Source of the DNA: Calothrix sp. PCC 7103
Lineage (GTDB): Bacteria > Cyanobacteriota > Cyanobacteriia > Cyanobacteriales > Nostocaceae
Assembly (NCBI RefSeq): GCF_000331305.1
Contig: NZ_KB217483.1
Coordinates: 43,534 to 107,533, forward strand
Reading direction: 5' to 3'
Length of the DNA stretch: 64,000 bases
Positions 35,003 through 43,282 of the stretch are shown piece by piece; the first letter of the stretch is position 1, and the number at the start of each line of letters is the position of its first letter. Under the pieces are notes generated by a model. The model was given only the letters and a program-made list of their open reading frames with translations. It did no database searches and had not been told where the DNA came from. The position numbers were made by a program, and so were the translations under genes.

Positions 35003-37810
35003 TCAAACATTTGCAAGTTGTTTATTCTCCTTGAGTGCTGTAACGTAAACTTTTGTAAAGTCTCGTAATCCTTGAAGTTGCCCTTTGAGAGTATTTGGGT
35101 AACGGGCTAAAATCATGCGACGCGCGCGTCTTTCTTCCTGATTTGTTGCGACTGCTGCCAGCGTCATTTCGCCAGGATAAAATCTACATGACCAAAAGCG
35201 TCCACCTTTTTCAATTAGCCAGCATGAATATAAATCCGAACGACGCGGGAAAAATGATTCGGATGCATTTGCAGCAATAATTTCGCTTGGGTAGGATAAA
35301 TATTGCTGGAATGATGCGACAGCATTTGAGGTGATACAACCTGTTAAACGGTAGGTTATATTTTGCATAATCATTGCAGCAGCAGCGGATTGGCAGATGG
35401 TATCAGGGTCTTGGCTTGATAGAACAATGCTTAACCCATCTTTACGAGCAGTCGCACAAAGTTCACCAACCATTGCGCTAAAACCATCTTTGCGAAAAAG
35501 CACCGAAAGTTCATCACCAATAAACAAACTTTTAGGGTGGGAGAGAGCTACTCGCAAACAAGCTGCTTTGGCTGCAACTGCCATTGTGTAAGAATCTTGG
35601 TCGTTGCTTAATCCTGTCAAAGCATAGAACTTGACCATCGGCTCAGGGGAAAAGCTGCTTGGTTTACCTATCGCTGCTCCCAAGGGACTTACTAACAATG
35701 CTGCAATTTGGCTGGTTATTTGATTGATGGCTTGGTGGTCAATTGCTTCGGGTTTAAGAATATTCAACCGCGCGATTGAACAGAAGCGAGCAAAATCTTT
35801 TAATGTTGGTATATCTTGCCATTGGGTAGATTTCCAACCTTGATTAAATGCTAAGTTGTAACGCTCAATAATATCTGAGTCACTTAAAAACACGTCGAGC
35901 GCTTGCATTAAAATCGCATCTACTCTTTGTGCTAAATGAGGAGCATTAAGGCGCCCCATAACTATCACACTCAAGGCATTACGTATAAACGAACGCCAAG
36001 ATTTCATCCGTGAAGTTCGTTCTTCGCTATCAAACTTCCTTAAATCTGGTGGTTCCATTAAATTATTAGAAGCGCGCGATAAATCAAAATAAGCACCCGC
36101 ATCTCCTAGTAACTCAATGGCTGTTTTAAAAGAGCTTTCTCCATCTGCTGCGGGAATATCCATACCAACTACTGGAATACCCTGCGATAAAGCATCGAGC
36201 ATAAATCGCCATAGTAAAACTGATTTACCTGAACCTGTTTTACCCGTGACTAATGCGTGTTGGGTATGGGTAAATAAGTCTACACAAACAGGTTTACCAC
36301 CTCGGTTTGTGAGAAATTCAACTCCTTTGGTATCAAGTTCTCTGGGAAGCGTTAGAGGTAATATACCCGCAACCGTTTCGCTCTCCAACACCAGGCGCCT
36401 CTCGCTCAAAATTGAACTTGAATGTAATATGCGGCGCCATGTAATAGGCAGAGTTTCCAGCCAGATTTGAGAAGCAATGTTTCTCTCACGTACAACTAAA
36501 GCAGTGCCAAAGCTGTTACACAATAAATCGCAGGCTAAATCTAAACTTTCAGCATTCTCACGGTAAACGAGAAAAACAACAGCACAGTTAAGAGGAACGG
36601 CGCCTTTATAAAGTTTCTTTTGTGCATCAAAACTTTCTTCTTGTTTGATTTCGGCGCCGACATCTCGACCACTGCCTTTGAGTAATGCACGTTCCCTGGC
36701 AACTTTAGTTTGTTTTGCTTGGCGATGCAGGTTGTCTTCTGTGAGGTAACGGTTAGCTTTAGATATTTCTACAATTGCTTCGGTGTCGCGGATATGGCTT
36801 TCGCTCAACACTTTCCACATCCACAGTATTTGTTCCCTGATGCTTATCCAAGCTGTTACGGTATCCGCCATTGTTAAGACACCGCAAACTTTATCTTTAA
36901 CATAGACACGATTTGGACATTGACGGTGTTCGGGACAAGTGCTTCGTCCTTGATTGCCAGTAATTAAAATTGTTGTGGCATGTTTCGGAGAATTTTGGAT
37001 TTCTGTGATTTTAATGCCTCTATCTTTATCTTCTGTTAAAACTAATAGTTGTGGAATCGCTGGAGATTGAGATTTATTGAATCTGCCCCAAAGCCATGAC
37101 CAAAGCTCTACGTCGCTAAGTGGGGTAATTTCTAAACCTGCTTTGGTGTTGAATAACATCTCCCACTGAATAAACCCCTCAGTGTATGCTTTCATCAACA
37201 CGCGACTAAGAAGTTGTTCTTGCCGCTGGGATATTCGCCCTGTTACTCCATCTAAAAATAACCTTCCTCCTTTTCCTAAGTTGTAGATAATTTTAGATAA
37301 TGGGTCAGTTTTGCGTTCTCCAAACTCATCCGCAGTCCAAGTACAAAATACCATAGAACGCCAAATCGACCTGGCGCCTAATCTTGTTAATTCCTGCACC
37401 CTAGCTTGTTCGTTCCGCATTAGAATAGCAGGTAATTTTAAGTTGCAAGACTCAGCAAGATAGTTCAAATGTTTTTGTCGCTCAAAATCATTCGAGTAAC
37501 GACCTAAAAGGAAAGTACATTTTTCGTTGGAGAGGATAGATTTCATTGCTTCTGAAATTCCAGAGGCAATTGCTACAACTTCTTCAGGATAAAGCTGGTC
37601 GTGAGTGCCTTTTAAGTAGAAAGCGAAAACTACCTGAAATAAGTTTTCATCTGAAATATCACCTTTATTGAGAATAAAGGCGCCGATACTACGGTTATCA
37701 CGCTCAATGCGAACCATACAGCAAAGGTCAAGTTCGTTCTCAAAAGGAAGATATGTCACTTTCCCTTGGTGTTGTTCTACTACATTAATTGGTGGAATTA
37801 GAGTTTTCAT
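35003..37810 (-). CDS. virB4: VirB4/TraC-like conjugation ATPase
   Basis: A 935-residue ATPase. Walker A is ALVTGKTGSGKSVLLW near residue 520, Walker B is SLFIGDELSVLF, and DGLSIVLSSQDPDT is a sensor-like motif. The N-terminal ~450 residues form the long VirB4 pre-domain. VirB4 powers pilus biogenesis and substrate transfer. It starts 2 bp after the stop of the VirB3-like gene, giving the usual VirB3-VirB4 pairing. It is slightly larger than average VirB4 and looks intact. Confidence 0.9.
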   Translation of the reverse strand: MKTLIPPINVVEQHQGKVTYLPFENELDLCCMVRIERDNRSIGAFILNKGDISDENLFQVVFAFYLKGTHDQLYPEEVVAIASGISEAMKSILSNEKCTFLLGRYSNDFERQKHLNYLAESCNLKLPAILMRNEQARVQELTRLGARSIWRSMVFCTWTADEFGERKTDPLSKIIYNLGKGGRLFLDGVTGRISQRQEQLLSRVLMKAYTEGFIQWEMLFNTKAGLEITPLSDVELWSWLWGRFNKSQSPAIPQLLVLTEDKDRGIKITEIQNSPKHATTILITGNQGRSTCPEHRQCPNRVYVKDKVCGVLTMADTVTAWISIREQILWMWKVLSESHIRDTEAIVEISKANRYLTEDNLHRQAKQTKVARERALLKGSGRDVGAEIKQEESFDAQKKLYKGAVPLNCAVVFLVYRENAESLDLACDLLCNSFGTALVVRERNIASQIWLETLPITWRRILHSSSILSERRLVLESETVAGILPLTLPRELDTKGVEFLTNRGGKPVCVDLFTHTQHALVTGKTGSGKSVLLWRFMLDALSQGIPVVGMDIPAADGESSFKTAIELLGDAGAYFDLSRASNNLMEPPDLRKFDSEERTSRMKSWRSFIRNALSVIVMGRLNAPHLAQRVDAILMQALDVFLSDSDIIERYNLAFNQGWKSTQWQDIPTLKDFARFCSIARLNILKPEAIDHQAINQITSQIAALLVSPLGAAIGKPSSFSPEPMVKFYALTGLSNDQDSYTMAVAAKAACLRVALSHPKSLFIGDELSVLFRKDGFSAMVGELCATARKDGLSIVLSSQDPDTICQSAAAAMIMQNITYRLTGCITSNAVASFQQYLSYPSEIIAANASESFFPRRSDLYSCWLIEKGGRFWSCRFYPGEMTLAAVATNQEERRARRMILARYPNTLKGQLQGLRDFTKVYVTALKENKQLANV

Positions 37811-37812
37811 TG

Positions 37813-38160
37813 CTAATTATTTTTATTTCTTTTCAATTGCTTCCTTTTTGTTACGTTTAGTAATGGAGATACATACACCGCTCCACCAATTGCCCAATTA
37901 CGTCCTTTTGGTTTGCGAAAGCGATTAATAAATTTATCCGGGTCTTTACCTGTGACAAACCACCAACTTAGAATTAACCAGAAACTAATAGCTGCAACTA
38001 ATGGAATTCCCCAGCCTAACAGTCCATCAAAGATAAAGTAGGAAATTATGATAATTGCAAACCAAGGCAGTATTTGATTCGCTGGTACCGGTCCAAATCC
38101 TGCTTGCTTACCTAAAATCTTATTAACCTTGACTATTTCTTTATCTGGGTCTACTGACAT
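37813..38160 (-). CDS. VirB3/TrbD-like small membrane protein
   Basis: A 115-residue protein with two closely spaced membrane segments (LPWFAIIIISYFIFDGLLGW, IPLVAAISFWLILSWWFV) and a basic C-terminus (KRKQLKRNKNN). It lies directly upstream of VirB4 with a 2-bp gap, as VirB3/TrbD/PrgI-type proteins do. Confidence 0.75.
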   Translation of the reverse strand: MSVDPDKEIVKVNKILGKQAGFGPVPANQILPWFAIIIISYFIFDGLLGWGIPLVAAISFWLILSWWFVTGKDPDKFINRFRKPKGRNWAIGGAVYVSPLLNVTKRKQLKRNKNN

Positions 38161-38194
38161 AAGCTGTACAATACTTCATTTTCTAAAGTCTTCT

Positions 38195-38860
38195 TCAAGT
38201 TCCGGCGCCACCAGTTCCTCCAGTACCTCCACCCGTACCATTCCCAATAAACAGAAACGTAATCACGTCAATAATCAGAATGATGCCAATTGCCAAACCT
38301 GCTTGAGTTGCAATTGGGCGCCAGTCATTACCTTGTTGGGCTTGGTTATAAGCAAATAGTGCAGCGACACCAACCAATAGTAGAAAAACACCACGAATTG
38401 CATTGAAAACAAGTTTTATCGCCTGCGGGTCAATGGCGCCACCACCTGCACCACCTGTAGAACTTTGTTGGGCAATATCAGTAAGGAATTGTTCCAAACC
38501 GCTCAAAAAAATCGCTTGTGCAGGCATTTGATATATTGATAGGGTGATAGCACACCCCATAATTACCCCTGCCACTTGCCAAAAGCGAATTTTCCTACCA
38601 AGCAAGCGATTTAAAAAGGGAGTAGAAATAACTACTTTTTGAAGGCAGTAGAACAACGAACCTAGCAATAAAATAGCCGTGATTAATAAAGGCTCTTTGA
38701 TTGCTAAATAAAATACTGCCAATCCCAAAGTCGTTGTTACTCCTATACCACTTCTTGCCCTTCCAGTTGTAATTAATGACAGGAAATTTGTAAAAGCATG
38801 TAGATAGTGCTTACCTTTTTTGGTTTGATTGTAATAGCTGTAGTTGTGTTTTTCATCCAT
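38195..38860 (-). CDS. VirB2/pilin-like membrane protein
   Basis: A 221-residue protein. An N-terminal cytosolic part and two membrane segments (IGVTTTLGLAVFYLAI, LLITAILLLGSLFYCL) precede a hydrophobic segment ending in a signal-peptidase-like site MPAQA. The last ~100 residues hold IFLSGLEQFLTDIA, a Gly-rich loop and two helices (VFNAIRGVFLLLVGVAALFAY, AGLAIGIILIIDVITFLFI), the layout of VirB2/TrbC pilins. The tail is Gly/Thr rich (GNGTGGGTGGTGGAGT). It is 34 bp upstream of VirB3. An N-terminal extension is unusual. Confidence 0.65.
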   Translation of the reverse strand: MDEKHNYSYYNQTKKGKHYLHAFTNFLSLITTGRARSGIGVTTTLGLAVFYLAIKEPLLITAILLLGSLFYCLQKVVISTPFLNRLLGRKIRFWQVAGVIMGCAITLSIYQMPAQAIFLSGLEQFLTDIAQQSSTGGAGGGAIDPQAIKLVFNAIRGVFLLLVGVAALFAYNQAQQGNDWRPIATQAGLAIGIILIIDVITFLFIGNGTGGGTGGTGGAGT

Positions 38861-38903
38861 AATTAAGCCGCAGGTAATTTTTGTGTGGTAACGCTTTATG
38901 GAG

Positions 38904-39917
38904 TTACATTGAATAAGAAAAACCCTCTCCAGTAATTGCGGTTACTGGAGAAAGCTCTTTTCGCGTGGGTAAGCTAACTTTGTTTAGGGAAAAAATTTGC
39001 TTTGGAGTAAAATCACACTGCTCGATATGCCAACGGTCGTACTTAGCATCAATTAAGGTAGCAGCAAACACAGGTTGGGTTAAATCATTCTTCTCGAATC
39101 CTTTTAAACGTATTGGTGTTACGACATCGCCTAATGGTGAAGTTGTAGCTTGTTCAAATTCAAAACGGTATTGCTTGCCAGACTCAGGGTCTTTCCACGT
39201 TAATGGTTTAGGAGTGACGCCTGATTTTAGAAGAGCAAACTCGTCAGGCAGTACTTGTTGAAAGCGTTTAATTACAGCCAAACCGGCAGTATGAATATCC
39301 GGTTTATCTTCAGTTTGGAGAGTAGATGCAATCTGGACTCCAGCTTTGAGAGTTAAACCCGTCAACAACAAACCATCAATTTCATGACGAGACGCTAATT
39401 GATGTGCAACAACCTTTAAGCCAGGATTAATCTGATTAAAGTTTGAGGATGGTGATTTGAGAACTTCGAGAGCTTCTTCTGAAGGAGTGATGATACGTTG
39501 ACCTTCAACTTGTAGTCCTGGCGTCACAATTATTTCACTACTCGAATTTGTAGGAATTGCAAGATGCTGGCTCCCTTTGGATGTTGTTACATCAATAGTT
39601 GTCTGTTGCTTGTGCGGTATCATGTCACCGCTTCGTGTATCTACATTAAGTTGCTGTTGCTTAAAAGGTATAGTCGGAGTAGTTTTATTTGGTTCGCTTT
39701 TAAACGAAAAATTAAGTCCAGCCAGTTGACTTTCTTCAAAGACTAAATTTATTTGGACTTCTCGACCTTGTTCTAAACTCACTGCACTTAAAGCAGACTG
39801 CACGTCTTTGATAGAACCTAGTTTATGTTTATCCTCCAATACTTGACTTACAACACCAGAAATATAATTTAGGTCTTCAGGGTCGGTGATGGATGAGCGA
39901 TTAACTGCCTCTGCCAT
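38904..39917 (-). CDS. Hypothetical protein of the conjugation operon
   Basis: A 337-residue soluble protein at the start of the conjugation operon. The N-terminal third has GVVSQVLEDKHKLGSIKDVQ; residues ~155-330 form a beta-rich domain (HEIDGLLLTGLTLKAGVQIA, FKLLKSGVTPKPLTWKDPESG-like, DRWHIEQCDFTPKQIF). No known motif is recognised. It has no signal peptide, so a cytosolic or DNA-processing role is plausible. It lies 43 bp upstream of the pilin-like gene, so it is probably co-transcribed. Confidence 0.6.
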   Translation of the reverse strand: MAEAVNRSSITDPEDLNYISGVVSQVLEDKHKLGSIKDVQSALSAVSLEQGREVQINLVFEESQLAGLNFSFKSEPNKTTPTIPFKQQQLNVDTRSGDMIPHKQQTTIDVTTSKGSQHLAIPTNSSSEIIVTPGLQVEGQRIITPSEEALEVLKSPSSNFNQINPGLKVVAHQLASRHEIDGLLLTGLTLKAGVQIASTLQTEDKPDIHTAGLAVIKRFQQVLPDEFALLKSGVTPKPLTWKDPESGKQYRFEFEQATTSPLGDVVTPIRLKGFEKNDLTQPVFAATLIDAKYDRWHIEQCDFTPKQIFSLNKVSLPTRKELSPVTAITGEGFSYSM

Positions 39918-40227
39918 TGAGGTAAAGCTATCGAGTTGTCATGCGCCTATTTTCTCCTAAATACTTTGAGTGGCACCTATCCATTAGACATGTAATTATT
40001 TATCGCTATTGACGTATAAATCAATGCTTTTGCTTGTTGCGCTTCCGATAATAAACACAAATTACCGAACGGCAACAGTTGCCGTTCGGTGACTGTAAAC
40101 TTTCTTATTGCATGACATAAAGCACTATAATCCATACTGGAATGTGTTATGGCGCCTAAAAATAAACAATTAAGCGAAAAATCTGGCTGCCATAACGCAC
40201 CATGTATTATTCACACATAATATAATC
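39918..40227. other. Probable conjugation-operon leader
   Basis: About 310 bp. It holds the perfect palindrome at 40064-40090 and probably the promoter of the minus-strand conjugation operon. A TTGACG-like box is near 40005. No gene. Confidence 0.45.
40064..40090. repeat. Dispersed palindrome, 12-3-12
   Basis: ACCGAACGGCAA-CAG-TTGCCGTTCGGT, perfect. Same core as those in the ParB-like gene and at 59075-59097. Located in the leader upstream of the conjugation operon. Confidence 0.9.
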
Positions 40228-40686
40228 CTAATAAACAATTAGCTTACCATCAGGATATTGCCCATCCCAGCCACAAGGAAAATGTCCATTACGATACCAC
40301 TTCATTAAATCACTAAAGAAAGTACTGGAACCTCGTGTTGAAATTTCAACAGCAGCAGCCGCAACATCATAAGCAATTGCATCTGCAACACTTATACCAT
40401 CTTCAAACTCGTGACAATACGCTGATTTGGATACAACTTCTAGAGCTTTATCATAAGCAATATCCCAAATTTGGTTCATGTTATCTACATGTTCGTGAAA
40501 TGAAGCATTTATCCAATTATCGTTTTGTAAAGTTTCCCATGCCTCGTTCCAAGAAAATAATTGTGTTACTTCAGCCGTGTGTAAATCTTTACCCACATTT
40601 TGTAACCAGGGGATATTTTCTAGCTCATCAATAAAATTAACTGCTTTTGAGTTAAATTGATTTTTAATATCGCTTGATATTGTCAT
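40228..40686 (-). CDS. Probable immunity protein for the deaminase toxin
   Basis: A 152-residue acidic protein with no signal or membrane segment. Its start follows the toxin stop by 1 nt (TAA-G-ATG), the tight coupling typical of toxin-immunity pairs. N-terminal half is helical (VDNMNQIWDIAYDKALEVVSK), and the C-terminus reads GHFPCGWDGQYPDGKLIVY, which looks conserved. The family name is not certain to me; deaminase toxins of the SCP1.201/DddA type often pair with immunity proteins of this size. It would bind and block the deaminase. It is intact, unlike the toxin gene. Confidence 0.6.
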   Translation of the reverse strand: MTISSDIKNQFNSKAVNFIDELENIPWLQNVGKDLHTAEVTQLFSWNEAWETLQNDNWINASFHEHVDNMNQIWDIAYDKALEVVSKSAYCHEFEDGISVADAIAYDVAAAAVEISTRGSSTFFSDLMKWYRNGHFPCGWDGQYPDGKLIVY

Positions 40687-40687
40687 C

Positions 40688-41255
40688 TTACTGTTCTCCT
40701 AATTGAACTACGCTACGGTATTTTAAATTTATGGAGCTATTATTGTAAGTTTTACACCATATTGATGCATGGATACTAAATACAACTTTTTGACAGTAAT
40801 TACATAAAGGTTTGTCTACGTATAAAGTCGCTTCTCCTCCAGTTATATTTTTTGCTTGCATGTCAGCCGCAAGTAAGGCCGCGCGCGCGTCCCTCGGCAT
40901 GAGTCAATGATACAGCACCAAGCCTTAAATCACTTCTAACATTTGGTTCAAATTTACCACTTACACCTTGATATTCACCCTCAATACCTGGTATGTTAGG
41001 TATGAGTAGCGCAACAGTTGGGCTACCTTCTATATTAATTCCAAGTCCCAATTCTTGACGGATTGCCTCAAGACGGGGATGAATACCCGCGCTTCTAGCT
41101 GCCTCAGTTCGGAATTTTTTTAAAGCTTCGAGTGGTTCCAATTCCTGAACAACTCGTCGAAAATAGTTTTGAGACTGCGGTAATAATAATGTCGCTTCTA
41201 TCTCCTCAAGTTGGTCTAAAATCTCTTCTAAATTTTCGTTATCATCGCCTGACAT
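40688..41255 (-). pseudogene. Cytidine-deaminase-fold toxin (SCP1.201/DddA-like), frameshifted
   Basis: Two overlapping minus frames make one toxin. The first (41255-40863) ends with LGAVSLTHAEGRA, giving H119-A120-E121, the zinc ligand and catalytic Glu of deaminases. The second (40900-40688) carries ATLYVDKPLCNYC, the P-x-C-x2-C zinc pair. The frames part at a CG run (GGACGCGCGCGCGGCC on the minus strand): one extra CG unit restores HAEGRARAALLAADMQ. Toxins of this fold deaminate cytosine in DNA or RNA. There is no trafficking domain; the N-terminal ~95 residues look like a linker. It is off in the present frame, and slippage of the CG run could restore it. The immunity gene follows at 1 nt. 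Confidence 0.7.
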
Positions 41256-41535
41256 TTTACGATTTTACCTAGGTATTACTTCTAAAGTATGACAGCGAAA
41301 TATATGTTTAGCATAGAGCTTATGTAATTTTATATACCAAATAAATAATGATGTTAGAGGAACAAATTTCTTTAGTAAAAATGATTTATCCAAGTACAAG
41401 ACACATTAGAATTTTGCCTACATTGGCGCTCACGCACAAAAAAACAGTGTCATGCTAACCCTACCTAAAAATTTGTGTAAGCTTAAAATGAGGAGGCGCC
41501 GCGAAGCATTATACTATCAGAATTTGGACAGCCAA
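41256..41535. other. Intergenic region with divergent starts
   Basis: About 280 bp between the start of the toxin gene (minus) and the antitoxin-like gene (plus). It should hold divergent promoters. No further gene seen. Confidence 0.4.
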
Positions 41536-41781
41536 ATGAAAGCAATCAAAGTGACGGCAAGCATTGATGAACATGGGCAACTGACCTTGGATTGCCCGAT
41601 AATAACTCTGAAGAATAGTCGGGTTGAAGTAATTGTGCTTATCCCAGAAGAAGTAGAAGCCTCGGAGGATGATACCCCCGATGAAGTAATTTTAGAGGAT
41701 TTTCGTACTGCTTGGCATGAAGCTCGAACCGGACAAACAATCAAGATTGATCAAGTTTGGGAAGATTTAAAGGATGTCTGA
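41536..41781 (+). CDS. Type II antitoxin-like protein
   Basis: The best start is ATG 41536; the longer frame from 41452 lacks support. The ~81-residue product reads MKAIKVTASIDEHGQLTLD then VEVIVLIPEEVE and ends with an acidic helical tail (TAWHEARTGQTIKIDQVWEDL). This matches, from memory, a common cyanobacterial antitoxin paired with a RelE/ParE toxin. Its stop overlaps the start of a toxin-like reading frame by 8 bp. Confidence 0.7.
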   Translation: MKAIKVTASIDEHGQLTLDCPIITLKNSRVEVIVLIPEEVEASEDDTPDEVILEDFRTAWHEARTGQTIKIDQVWEDLKDV

Positions 41782-41884
41782 GCAACCGTTAATTGGAGTT
41801 GAAGCATCACCAACCTTTAATCGAAATATACATACCCTTGCACACGAATTATCGCAATATTTGCAGTTATGTTTTATCAATTAG
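41774..41884 (+). pseudogene. RelE/ParE-like toxin, N-terminal remnant
   Basis: A 36-codon frame (MSEQPLIGVEASPTFNRNIH...) that overlaps the antitoxin stop. The start resembles the N-terminus of RelE/ParE toxins (SPTFNRNIHTLA). It stops at TAG 41882-41884, at the edge of the relaxase gene, so the catalytic part is missing. The antitoxin is probably orphaned. Confidence 0.6.
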
Positions 41885-42861
41885 TCAAGCTCTATTTGAT
41901 TCTCTTTTCCTCGTGGTTGAGGGATTGATTTTTGCTGTTTATCTAGCGTATTCAAGTATAAATTGTGAGGATTATTTTTAATTTTGCCAATCAAAGCTGC
42001 TACTGCTGTTTGACTATTATCTTGGTCATCGTTTTCAAGACACGGCGCCAATGCCAGAACATCACGCTTCAAGTTAAAGTCTACACCGCGCGCTACAAGT
42101 CCTTTTAGAGTGCAAGCTTTATTATTTCTACCCAATTTTCGACCTTGAAACGCTACAGAGTCCACTGAATAAGAGATTCCTTGTATTTCACCCTCTGTTG
42201 TAACTTTGACTTTTGTTTGTATACCTCTTGAAGCCAACTTCTCAAGAAATTGGGTCATTGTTATCCCTGGCTGAATGGTCGCATCGATTGCATCCTGAAT
42301 TTTCTCAACTGCGCTCTTGGAAGTTGGTTTATCACGTAGTCCTGTCTCAAAATCTTGCCGCTCACGCATCATCCGCCTTTTTTGGCCACATGAGGGCGCC
42401 GCACGTTCTATCTCCCAAGAACATGACACAGGCGCCAAGCCAAATTCGGATTCTAAATTTCTCAGGACTTTTTCTAGTCTCCGCTTATCCCACCAGTCAG
42501 ATACACATTCTCCATCTATATTTATACGGCTTGTAGCAATATGTAGGTGGAAATGGTCGCGGTCATCATGAGTGGCTGCAAAATATAGGTTTTTGTCAAA
42601 GCCCATGCCCTTCATGGTACCTTCAACAATTTTCCGTAGCTGTTTAGGTTCGGGTCTTTCAAATGGTGCAAAGCTAATACTAATATGGCTAACAGGAGAT
42701 TTTACTCTGGGATTGAGACAGCAAGTTGCTGCAAGCTGTTTATAAAAATCTTGGGGAGTTTCTCCTGCGAGGTTAGTACAAATAAGCTGTGCTTCTCCTT
42801 TTTCTAGAATGTACTTGGTAAGCCCTGCAAAACCTTTACCTTTCTTAATTTTCCCAATCAT
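41881..42861 (-). CDS. MOBP-type relaxase
   Basis: A 326-residue relaxase with the HUH signature HDDRDHFHLHIATSRI (H98, H103, H105, H107) that binds the metal, and the likely nucleophile Tyr17 in GLTKYILEKG. It would nick oriT and stay bound to the 5' end that is exported. The N-terminal ~150 residues are the relaxase domain; the rest is a C-terminal extension of unknown fold, with a basic segment around RRMMRERQDF. It overlaps the MobC-like gene by 17 bp. The oriT is likely just upstream, around 43229-43282, but I could not define the nic site. Confidence 0.88.
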   Translation of the reverse strand: MIGKIKKGKGFAGLTKYILEKGEAQLICTNLAGETPQDFYKQLAATCCLNPRVKSPVSHISISFAPFERPEPKQLRKIVEGTMKGMGFDKNLYFAATHDDRDHFHLHIATSRINIDGECVSDWWDKRRLEKVLRNLESEFGLAPVSCSWEIERAAPSCGQKRRMMRERQDFETGLRDKPTSKSAVEKIQDAIDATIQPGITMTQFLEKLASRGIQTKVKVTTEGEIQGISYSVDSVAFQGRKLGRNNKACTLKGLVARGVDFNLKRDVLALAPCLENDDQDNSQTAVAALIGKIKNNPHNLYLNTLDKQQKSIPQPRGKENQIELD

Positions 42862-43228
42862 TGGTATCTTCTGCCTCGTTGTTGGCGCCGTCTGTTCCCA
42901 ATATTAATTGCGCTCGCAGTCTCGAAATTTCTGTTGCTAGCTTCTCAAAAGGAACGGGGTCAATAGGTGGTGGCGTTAAACGAAGGTTAATCGCATTTTC
43001 TTGAGCTTGGGCAATTTGACTAATGCTTGTACTTATTTTTAACAACTCCCAATAACACTGCCAGTTAGCCTCCGGAATAGTTTTAATGCGGCATCCAGCC
43101 ATAGAACGTCTAACTAACTCAGCTTTGCTAATGCCTACTTTATTAGCAAGAGCTTGCCAACACGCTGAAAGCTCTTTTGTAATTAGCATTTCAAAGCGAA
43201 TTGTATATAATTTTGGCTTAGTAGGCAT
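42845..43228 (-). CDS. MobC/NikA-like relaxosome protein
   Basis: A 127-residue protein beginning MPTKPKLYTIRFEMLITKEL, which reads as a ribbon-helix-helix strand followed by helices (ALANKVGISKAELVRRSMAG). Such proteins bind oriT and recruit the relaxase. The C-terminal half has NLRLTPPPIDP and a helix. It overlaps the relaxase start by 17 bp, the usual pairing. Intact. Confidence 0.75.
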   Translation of the reverse strand: MPTKPKLYTIRFEMLITKELSACWQALANKVGISKAELVRRSMAGCRIKTIPEANWQCYWELLKISTSISQIAQAQENAINLRLTPPPIDPVPFEKLATEISRLRAQLILGTDGANNEAEDTNDWEN

Positions 43229-43282
43229 TCCGATAAGTAGGTAAAGTGCTGTTACTAGCTTGCCAAACTATAAGATTAATAG

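Noticed and set aside
42213-42571. Plus frames antisense to the relaxase
   Set aside because: Shadow frames opposite a gene with a complete HUH motif.
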